From: Melghirimyces profundicolus | GTDB lineage: Bacteria > Bacillota > Bacilli > Thermoactinomycetales > DSM-45169 | DNA length: 64,000 nt | NCBI RefSeq assembly: GCF_003054245.1 | Contig: NZ_QBKR01000004.1 | Span: forward strand, 124,001-188,000 | Direction of reading: 5' to 3' | Part shown: positions 58,417-64,000 of the stretch, piece after piece | Layout: each line of letters starts with the position of its first letter | How positions within the stretch are numbered: the first letter of the stretch is position 1 | Made by a program: the position numbers and the translations under genes | The notes under the pieces: generated by a model | Seen by the model: the letters and a program-made list of their open reading frames with translations, nothing else | Told to the model about the DNA's origin: nothing | Database searches by the model: none

Positions 58417-59409
58417 TCAATACACCAGGTCGATGAACTCGTCTTTCGTGATGTTTCCAAAATACTCCCGCACGTCGATCTCCTTCAGGGCGTCGGCAAT
58501 ATCGTCACGGTCATACCGGCGGCCGGTCAGAAGATCCTGGATCTCCTTCACATCCCTCACGCCGAAAAAGTCCCCGAAAATGGTGCATCCACGGATGATG
58601 CCTTTCTCCACCTGAAGCCGGACGTCGATGCTTCCGGCCCCCTCGAACCGGCGGGCGTGCTCCACGTTGAACTTCGGGGAACGGCCGAAGTTCCAGTCCC
58701 AGTTCCGGTACCGCTCGGCGGAAATTCGGTCGATCTCCTTCCAATCCTCTTCCGTGAGCCGGTACTCGGGAATCTCTGCTTCCCCCTCGAAAATGTAACG
58801 TAACAAAAGATTTCGGAACTCCTCGACGCTCATCTTCCGGTCCAGGAATTCACTGATGTTGGCCACCCGGCTCCGGACGGACTTGGTGCTCTTCGATTGA
58901 AATTTTTCCTTCTTCACCTTGAGAGCCTCAGCCACCCGTTCCAGGTCGACGTCGAACATCAACGTGCCGTGGCTGAACATCCGCCCTTTGGTAGTAAACT
59001 GGGCGTTGCCGGAGATCTTTTTCTCCCCGACCTGGATGTCGTTCCGTCCCGTCAATTCCGCCTCCACCCCCAGTCGGCGGAGGGCTTTGATCACCGGCTC
59101 GGTGAATTTCCGGAAGTTGAGAAAACTGTTGCCGTCATCCTTGGTGATGAAACTGAAGTTGAGGTTTCCCCGGTCGTGGTAGACAGCCCCTCCCCCGGAC
59201 AGGCGGCGGACGACGTGGATTCCATGCTCACGGCAGTAATCCACGTGGATCTCCTCCACCGTGTTCTGATTGCGGCCGATGATGATGGAAGGATCGTTGA
59301 TGTAAAACAGGAGGTAGTCCTCATCGATGTCGAGATGTTTCAGGATATATTCCTCAATCGCCAAGTTCACCCTGGGGTCGTAGGTGTTCTGGTTATCAAT
59401 GAACAGCAA
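58417..59409 (-). CDS. lplJ: Lipoate-protein ligase LplJ
   Basis: A 330-residue ligase that attaches free lipoate (via lipoyl-AMP) to lipoyl domains of 2-oxoacid dehydrogenases. It is very like B. subtilis LplJ: LFIDNQNTYDPRVNLAIEEY at the start, the adenylate site VVRRLSGGGAVYHDRGNLNF, GRNDIQVGEKKISGNAQFTT with the catalytic Lys, and FSHGTLMFD. The C-terminal accessory domain covers about 245-330. TTG at 59409 is nine bases after GAGGAGG and reproduces the known N-terminus. Confidence 0.96.
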   Translation of the reverse strand: MLFIDNQNTYDPRVNLAIEEYILKHLDIDEDYLLFYINDPSIIIGRNQNTVEEIHVDYCREHGIHVVRRLSGGGAVYHDRGNLNFSFITKDDGNSFLNFRKFTEPVIKALRRLGVEAELTGRNDIQVGEKKISGNAQFTTKGRMFSHGTLMFDVDLERVAEALKVKKEKFQSKSTKSVRSRVANISEFLDRKMSVEEFRNLLLRYIFEGEAEIPEYRLTEEDWKEIDRISAERYRNWDWNFGRSPKFNVEHARRFEGAGSIDVRLQVEKGIIRGCTIFGDFFGVRDVKEIQDLLTGRRYDRDDIADALKEIDVREYFGNITKDEFIDLVY

Positions 59410-59520
59410 GGGAGTCAACCTCCTCGTTGTCTTCATGCCCTCTCATTGTAGACAACCGCCCGCCTTGAAGCAACTTTCAATCGGAGGGTATGAACCCTGT
59501 CGGGAAATTCCGACGTGCAC

Positions 59521-59612
59521 CGGCTGCTGTTCTGCAGAGATGCAGGTACTGTCCGCCCCGAATCATCCTGCTGCGGGCAGGACAGCAAAGTCGTTAAAAC
59601 GCTTCCCTTCTT
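59521..59612 (+). repeat. Palindromic interspersed repeat, copy 6 (degenerate part)
   Basis: CTGCTGTTCTGCAGAGATGC, GTACTGTCCGC, GAATCATCCTGCTGCGGGCA and GGACAGCAAAGTCG correspond to the middle of the family. The outer terminal repeats are lost, apart from an AACGCTTCCC trace. Confidence 0.75.
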
Positions 59613-59778
59613 CTGATTTTTGAATCCGTGATTACAGACAACTCTGTTCCCCCGTCACAGATCTCCGCCCCTGCCTGTTCACCCTGGGTTTTCGCCTGAT
59701 CAGAAGGAAAAATACACCAAACCGGAGATCCATTACGAATCATTATTATGAACCATTTAAAAAGGAGGAAATAATCAC

Positions 59779-60885
59779 ATGTTTCGAGGCAAGATCTTTT
59801 CCCTGATGATGGCATGGATATTGGCGCTCACCTTGGCTCCCGTAAGCGTGATCGCCGGCGATTCGGTGAACACCCCTGACAGCGAACCTGCGGCAAGCGA
59901 CCCCACTGCCAATACGGATGTAACCACCCTCGATCCAAAGACGGACAATGGCAACGAATTCACAGACAAAAAAGATGGGGAAGTCCCATCCGGGAGATCG
60001 AGTGAACCCGAACAAAAAAAACCGACCACACAACCGACTGAAGAAACCCTGAACATCCGTCACCAGCGGATTGCGGACAACGGATCCCTTGTTTTCCACG
60101 CCAGCCTTCCCAACGCCGAGAAGGCCAGCGGCAAATGGGCTTTCGTCTTCGACGGCAGAGAAAAAATCCGCACCAACGACAGAACCTCCGCCCGGGCCAA
60201 ATATTTCAGCCTCCCCGAAGGTTATGAAGCCGGCAAGGAATATGAAGTAAAGGTACGGTACGAAGGAATCGCGGATGGTGAACCCGCTGTTGCAAAAGCA
60301 ACTTACAAGTTCAAACTCACACTTCTCGAATGGGGGGCCGTCTGCACGGAAAAAGGGATTAAATTCAACACCAAACTGGATGGAGCCGAAAAAGTCCGGG
60401 GGAACTGGACATTTCTCATCCTCGGCGAAGACGTCAAAGTCACGGACAACACGGGCAAAGTCTCCGGTGCGGAACAACAACACACCGTAACCCAACAAAA
60501 ACTGACAGAGGAAGGGGTTTCCCCCGGTGAATATGAAGTTCACGTGGATTTCCAAGGTATTGCCGACGGGGCCAAGACCCATCTGTTCGGACTGGATTCC
60601 CTGTATCTCGATGAGGACGCACCCTGCCTTCAGCAAAACCGTCCACCGGGGAATGGAAACCATGGAGATGGAGACGGCGATGACACAAACCCTGACAATG
60701 GAGAAACCCCCGATGACGGCAAAACGGAACAGCCGGACTCCAAAGACGGGACCGACAGCAAAGTGGATCACGGTGGAAACCTTCCCGACACTTCCGGCAA
60801 TGAACTGACGATCATGCTGATTGGCGGCGGGATCGCCCTCGCGGGCCTGATTCTCTTTCTGATTCGGAAACGATTCCCTTCTTAA
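59779..60885 (+). CDS. Sortase-anchored surface protein with LPDTS motif
   Basis: A 368-residue exported protein. The signal peptide (about 1-28) ends in VIAG. A Thr/Pro/Asp-rich linker is followed by two tandem beta-rich repeats (about 93-183 and 184-280) that each read as RIADNGSLVFHASLPNAEKA-like blocks: charged strand, (K/R)GxWxF, and YEVxVxFxGIADG. A Asp/Asn/Gly-rich spacer precedes the C-terminal sorting signal: NLPDTSGNE, helix (LIGGGIALAGLILFL) and basic tail IRKRFPS. LPDTS-type motifs are used by class D sortases of sporulating Bacilli. ATG follows AAAAAGGAGGAAATAAT. Confidence 0.85.
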   Translation: MFRGKIFSLMMAWILALTLAPVSVIAGDSVNTPDSEPAASDPTANTDVTTLDPKTDNGNEFTDKKDGEVPSGRSSEPEQKKPTTQPTEETLNIRHQRIADNGSLVFHASLPNAEKASGKWAFVFDGREKIRTNDRTSARAKYFSLPEGYEAGKEYEVKVRYEGIADGEPAVAKATYKFKLTLLEWGAVCTEKGIKFNTKLDGAEKVRGNWTFLILGEDVKVTDNTGKVSGAEQQHTVTQQKLTEEGVSPGEYEVHVDFQGIADGAKTHLFGLDSLYLDEDAPCLQQNRPPGNGNHGDGDGDDTNPDNGETPDDGKTEQPDSKDGTDSKVDHGGNLPDTSGNELTIMLIGGGIALAGLILFLIRKRFPS

Positions 60886-60898
60886 CCGAAAGGGACCA

Positions 60899-60925
60899 AA
60901 AGCACCCTGTGACAGGGTGCTTTTA
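60899..60925. terminator. Bidirectional terminator
   Basis: AAAGCACCCTG, loop TGA, CAGGGTGCTTT with T-tracts on both sides, between the surface-protein gene and the pyrH paralogue. Confidence 0.85.
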
Positions 60926-61636
60926 CGTTTCTCCTCCACCTTCCAGCATCGAATCCATCCCCCCGACGATGGTCCCGGTTTCCCCGCCTTCGCAAAGAGT
61001 CCTCATGGCCCCTTTGCAGTCGAAGTCAAAGATATGGACCGGCATACGGTGATCCCGCGCCAGCAGAAAGGCGGTTTGGTCCATCACCTTCAGGTCGCGT
61101 GCGATCACGTCCCGATAGTTGAGGGTACGGTAGCGACGTGCACCGGGGGCGCGGTTCGGATCCCGGTCATAGACCCCGTCCACCCCCTGTTTGGCGGCCA
61201 GGATGGCATCGCATCCCATCTCCAGGGCCCGCTGCACCGCCGGATAATCCGTGGTGACGTAAGGTTGGCCGTTTCCCCCGGCGAAGATGACCAGATAACC
61301 TTTCTCCAGGTGCTTCATCGCCCGCAGCCGGATGTAGGGCTCCGCCACCGCATTGATGGGAATCGAAGTCATTACCCGCACCTCCCGGCCCGTCTTGCTC
61401 TTAACACTCCCCGCAACATCAGACTGTTGATCCCCGTTCCCAGCGTCCCGATGTTGTCCGCCTCCACCCGGTCGATCCCCCAGATGTCCGCCAGCCTGCC
61501 CCGGAAGATGTTGCCGCCCCCGATCACGACGGAGACCTGGACCCCCATCTCCGTGAGGGAGATGATTTCCTCCGCGATGTGGTCGAGACAGTCCACGCTG
61601 AAGGGGGCTTCCCCTTCCGTCCCGGCGATACCGCAT
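60923..61636 (-). pseudogene. UMP kinase (PyrH) paralogue with two frame breaks
   Basis: The C-terminal part is a clear amino-acid-kinase-fold UMP kinase: SKTGREVRVMTSIPINAVAE, YLVIFAGGNGQPYVTTDYPA, ILAAKQGVDGVYDRDP and VMDQTAFLLARDH. The start MRYRR with its GGGGAGAGGAAA site is in the same frame, but the VVLKLSGEA segment is lost. The middle (IAEEIISLTEMGVQVSVVIG, GGNIFRGRLADIWGIDRVEA) lies in another frame. It returns to the first frame near 61390. Two compensating shifts and a missing phosphate loop make it probably inactive unless the sequence has errors. Confidence 0.8.
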
Positions 61637-61661
61637 TTTCCTCTCCCCTTTCCCAAAGAGA

Positions 61662-61688
61662 AAGGCAAAGGCTTCACGCCTTTGCCTT
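61662..61688 (-). other. Perfect hairpin in the pyrH-paralogue leader
   Basis: AAGGCAAAGGC, loop GTGAA, GCCTTTGCCTT on the minus strand. Only a weak T stretch (TCTCTTT) follows. It lies between the leader terminator and the ribosome binding site. Confidence 0.6.
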
Positions 61689-61744
61689 CAAGATAAAAAA
61701 GGGAATGCGATGAAATTCATCGTCCGGTTCTCCATATTCCTCAT
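61688..61744 (-). CDS. Candidate 18-residue leader peptide
   Basis: ATG at 61744 lies seven bases after GGAAGGG and starts an 18-codon frame (MRNMENRTMNFIAFPFLS) that stops just past the terminator tail. The frame spans the 3' arm of the terminator, an arrangement seen in ribosome-controlled attenuators. There is no other support. Confidence 0.4.
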   Translation of the reverse strand: MRNMENRTMNFIAFPFLS

Positions 61745-61754
61745 CGGCATTCCC
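61695..61754 (-). terminator. Leader terminator upstream of the pyrH paralogue
   Basis: GGGAATGC-CGATGA pairs with TCATCG-CATTCCC (one bulge), with a T6 tail on the minus strand. It is only 20 bases after the predicted transcription start. Confidence 0.75.
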
Positions 61755-61776
61755 TTCCGTGTATCAAATCCTCTGT

Positions 61777-61805
61777 ATTATATTCGGCCGATCTTCAAAG
61801 GTCAA
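61777..61805 (-). promoter_or_regulatory. Sigma-A promoter of the pyrH paralogue
   Basis: TTGACC (61805-61800) and TATAAT (61782-61777) on the minus strand with an ideal 17-base spacer. Confidence 0.85.
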
Positions 61806-61834
61806 ACTTCCTCTTCGTCCACCGGAACCCGCTG

Positions 61835-61843
61835 TGATATAAT
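61835..61843 (+). promoter_or_regulatory. Extended -10 promoter of typA
   Basis: TGATATAAT is a perfect extended -10 box; the -35 region is poor. It is divergent from the pyrH-paralogue promoter 30 bases away. The leader carries a 6-bp stem (CTCGGC/GCCGGG) followed by TGATTTTTT. Confidence 0.6.
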
Positions 61844-61911
61844 AAATGAGCTGAGAGAGACGATTTCGTGAAGAATCCTCGGCCTTTGCGCCGGGTGATT
61901 TTTTGTGCAAA

Positions 61912-61938
61912 GGAGGCAGCGCATCCGCGCGCACCTGA
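61912..61938 (+). promoter_or_regulatory. Distant ribosome binding site of typA
   Basis: GGAGG (61912-61916) is 22 bases from the typA ATG, instead of the usual 5-10. An in-frame TGA directly before the ATG excludes an earlier start. GCGC-ATCC-GCGC within the spacer could fold and bring the site to about ten bases. Confidence 0.6.
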
Positions 61939-63768
61939 ATGAAAGCTGATCACATCCGCAACATCGCCATCATCGCCCACGTGGACCACGGAAAAACCAC
62001 CCTGGTGGACGCCATGCTGAAACAGAGCCGGATCTTCCGGGAAAACCAGCAGGTGGAAGAACGGGTGTTGGACTCCAATGATCTGGAGCGGGAACGCGGG
62101 ATCACGATCCTGTCCAAAAACACCGCCGTTACCTACCAGGGAGTCAAGATCAACATTGTCGACACCCCCGGCCATGCCGACTTCGGCGGTGAGGTGGAAC
62201 GGGTGATGAATATGGTGGACGGTGTTCTCCTGTTGGTGGACTCCGTCGAAGGGCCGATGCCCCAGACCAAGTTTGTCCTTCGCCACGCCCTGGAACGGGG
62301 TCATAAAGCAATCGTCGTTGTCAACAAGATCGACCGGCCCAATGCCCGCCCCGACTGCGTGGTGAATACCACCTTCGACCTCTTCGTCGATTTGGGAGCT
62401 TCGGAAGAGCAGGCCGATTTTTCGGTCCTCTACACCAACGCCCTGACCGGGGAAGCCGGCACCGAGCCGGATCAAATGACCGACAGCCTGGAACCTTTGT
62501 TTCAGCGGATACTTAAGGACCTTCCCCCTCCCCGGGTGAACCCCGACGGACCGCTGCAGCTCCAGGCCACCCTGATGGGTTACGACGATTACAAAGGAAA
62601 GATTGTGATCGGACGTCTGAACAGCGGTTCCATCGGGAAAAACGATCACGTCCTCCGGATCGACCGGGACGGAAACCGGCACCCCCTCAAGGTGGCCCAG
62701 GTGTTTGTCCATGAAGGGTTGAAACGGATCGAAACGGAGCGGGCCGAGGCCGGGGACATCATCGCCCTGACGGGGCTGGGCGATGTGGGCATCGGGGATA
62801 CGATCACCGATCCCGACCGTCCCCGGCCGCTGCCCCCGATCAAAGTGGAAGAGCCCACCCTCAGGGTCACCTTCGGGGTGAACACCAGTCCCTTCGCCGG
62901 GCGGGAAGGGGAATTCGTCACCTCCCGGAAACTGCGGGAACGCCTCTACATCGAATCGGAGCGGGACGTCGCCCTGAATGTGGAAGACACCGACTCCCCC
63001 GACACCTTCCTGGTGGCGGGACGGGGGGAACTCCACCTCGGCATCCTGATCGAAAACATGCGCCGCGAAGGGTATGAATTCGAGGTCAGCAAGCCGGAAG
63101 TGATTCTGAAGAAGATCGACGACAAGTGGCACGAGCCGGTGGAGATCGTCGAAGTGGAAGTGAGCGGGGAACACCAGGGGGCGGTTGTGGAACTGCTGGG
63201 CAAACGGAAAGGTCAGATGACGGACATGGAACTCCGGGACGACGGTTCCATCCATTACACCTACCGGGTTCCCACCCGGGGCCTGATCGGCTTCCGCCAG
63301 CAGTTTTTGACCGCCACCCGGGGCGAAGGCCTGATGAACACCCTCTTCGGAGGCTATGAACCTCACTCCGGCGACATCCCGACACGGGACCACGGATCCC
63401 TTGTCGCCTGGGAGCCCGGGGAGACCACCACCTACGGCCTCCACGCTGCACAGGAACGGGGGACGCTCTTCATCGGCCCCAACACCGAGGTCTACGAAGG
63501 CATGGTCGTCGGTCAGCACATTCGGGACAACGACCTGGATGTCAACGTCTGCAAAAAGAAACAGCTGACCAACTTCCGCGCCGCCGGTTCCGACGACGCC
63601 CTGCGCCTGGAGCCACCGAAAAACCTCTCCCTGGACGACGCCCTGGAATACCTCTCCGATGACGAACTCCTGGAAGTCACGCCGAAAGACTTCCGCATCC
63701 GCAAACGGATTCTTGCCAAAAACCAACGCCGCCGCTACCAGAAACAGGGCGGCAGAGTGGAGAAATAA
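61939..63768 (+). CDS. typA: Ribosome-associated GTPase TypA/BipA
   Basis: A 609-residue translational GTPase that binds the ribosome, helps 50S assembly and is needed under stress and cold. The G domain has HVDHGKTT (G1, about 14-21), RGITI (G2), DTPGHADFG (G3), NKIDRP (G4) and a G5 loop near 160. Domain II, an EF-G-like domain III/V pair and the BipA C-terminal domain (about 480-609) follow, with a basic end [10 protein letters not shown]. The ATG is fixed by an in-frame stop directly upstream, although the ribosome site is unusually far away. Confidence 0.96.
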   Translation: MKADHIRNIAIIAHVDHGKTTLVDAMLKQSRIFRENQQVEERVLDSNDLERERGITILSKNTAVTYQGVKINIVDTPGHADFGGEVERVMNMVDGVLLLVDSVEGPMPQTKFVLRHALERGHKAIVVVNKIDRPNARPDCVVNTTFDLFVDLGASEEQADFSVLYTNALTGEAGTEPDQMTDSLEPLFQRILKDLPPPRVNPDGPLQLQATLMGYDDYKGKIVIGRLNSGSIGKNDHVLRIDRDGNRHPLKVAQVFVHEGLKRIETERAEAGDIIALTGLGDVGIGDTITDPDRPRPLPPIKVEEPTLRVTFGVNTSPFAGREGEFVTSRKLRERLYIESERDVALNVEDTDSPDTFLVAGRGELHLGILIENMRREGYEFEVSKPEVILKKIDDKWHEPVEIVEVEVSGEHQGAVVELLGKRKGQMTDMELRDDGSIHYTYRVPTRGLIGFRQQFLTATRGEGLMNTLFGGYEPHSGDIPTRDHGSLVAWEPGETTTYGLHAAQERGTLFIGPNTEVYEGMVVGQHIRDNDLDVNVCKKKQLTNFRAAGSDDALRLEPPKNLSLDDALEYLSDDELLEVTPKDFRIRKRILAKNQRRRYQKQGGRVEK

Positions 63769-63769
63769 A

Positions 63770-63803
63770 GAGAATCCCCCCGCAGCATTGCGGGGGGATT
63801 CTC
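63770..63803 (+). terminator. Intrinsic terminator of typA
   Basis: GAGAATCCCCCCGCA, loop GCAT, TGCGGGGGGATTCTC: a perfect 15-bp stem just past the typA stop. T-richness is moderate; it may also serve the convergent CAP gene. Confidence 0.85.
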
Positions 63804-63811
63804 GTATTTGT

Positions 63812-64000
63812 CTATTTCGCGATAAACTGCTGGGTCCAGTAGTGGCCGTAGGACCCGCCTTTGGCGTAGCCCACCCCGATGTGGGTGAACTGGGAGTTCA
63901 GGATGTTGGCACGGTGCCCGTCGCTGTCCATCCAGCCCTTCACCACGGCTTCCGGTGTCGGCTGACCGGCGGCGATGTTCTCCCCGGCGGCGGTGTATTG
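63812..64000 (-). CDS. CAP-domain (SCP/YkwD-like) protein, N-terminus beyond window
   Basis: The last 62 codons of a secreted-type CAP-domain protein (SCP/PR-1 family, like B. subtilis YkwD). Visible motifs are AAGENIAAGQPTPEAVVKGW, MDSDGHRANILNSQFTHIGV and YWTQQFIAK at the C-terminus, covering the conserved GEN, S-x-GHR and HIGVG elements. The N-terminal part with any signal peptide or LysM repeats is outside the window. Confidence 0.9.
   Translation of the reverse strand, partial: QYTAAGENIAAGQPTPEAVVKGWMDSDGHRANILNSQFTHIGVGYAKGGSYGHYWTQQFIAK

Noticed and set aside
61795-63726. 643-codon minus frame opposite typA
   Set aside because: Antisense shadow; typA motifs on the plus strand are unambiguous.

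Overview
The window comes from a Gram-positive, endospore-forming member of the Bacillota with fairly high GC for that group. The evidence is strong AAGGAGG-type ribosome binding sites, frequent TTG and GTG starts, an adjacent prkA-yhbH sporulation pair, Bacillus-type genes (sdpR-sdpI, bmrC-bmrD, yjbC, lplJ, cccB, pdxK) and a large secreted starch-degrading enzyme. A relative of the Thermoactinomycetaceae is my inference; no marker in the window proves it.

Layout. 1-5 kb: a cut-off EamA transporter, an SdpR/SdpI-like repressor-immunity pair with a clear operator, type 2 isopentenyl-diphosphate isomerase and an AGCS amino-acid:cation symporter. 5-12 kb: a 1443-residue amylopullulanase-like enzyme with a promoter and a cre-like site, a pyridoxine/HMP kinase and an Old Yellow Enzyme. 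12-16 kb: a DUF1259 protein, a short strongly cationic peptide, two tandem mini membrane proteins, a cytochrome c551-type lipoprotein and a CstB-like persulfide dioxygenase-rhodanese. 16-23 kb: a NERD helicase, an acyl-CoA thioesterase and prkA-yhbH. 23-33 kb: two proteins with the same amidase fold, HAD phosphatase, trmL, a broken FAD oxidoreductase joined to a DegV remnant, and cydAB. 33-45 kb: a bmrC-bmrD multidrug exporter with an attenuator-like leader, ogt, queG, rnhA, an ABC-class ATPase, family 4 uracil-DNA glycosylase, HAD phosphatase, P1 peptidase, tRNA-Pro. 45-50 kb: an ECF sigma/anti-sigma pair, several gene fragments, tRNA-Leu and a Gmad2 lipoprotein. 50-56 kb: a phenylacetate operon (tetR-paaA-paaB-paaC-paaD-paaK-ethD) whose distal part holds two truncated genes. 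56-64 kb: cbiX, yjbC, ppiB, lplJ, a sortase substrate, a frameshifted pyrH paralogue, typA and a cut-off CAP-domain protein.

How parts work together. paaA/B/C/D and paaK would activate phenylacetate to its CoA thioester and epoxidise the ring under a TetR regulator with a palindromic operator; the reductase paaE and the downstream beta-oxidation genes are not here, and the dehydrogenase genes that remain are stumps. CydAB, the cytochrome c lipoprotein and the persulfide dioxygenase fit respiration and sulfide handling. PrkA and YhbH are sporulation-linked; the two mini proteins may be as well.

The two most notable non-coding signals are a family of about 270-310 bp nested palindromic repeats with 11-12 bp terminal inverted repeats (three full-length and three partial copies, all in the same orientation) and the bmrC leader. 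That leader contains a 30-codon reading frame, an intrinsic terminator and a mutually exclusive antiterminator stem, matching the known B. subtilis bmrB-bmrCD arrangement in outline. Several genes are broken (FAD oxidoreductase, DegV, VOC, EamA, LysR, ALDH, HbdA, pyrH paralogue), so the region shows active gene decay and rearrangement.
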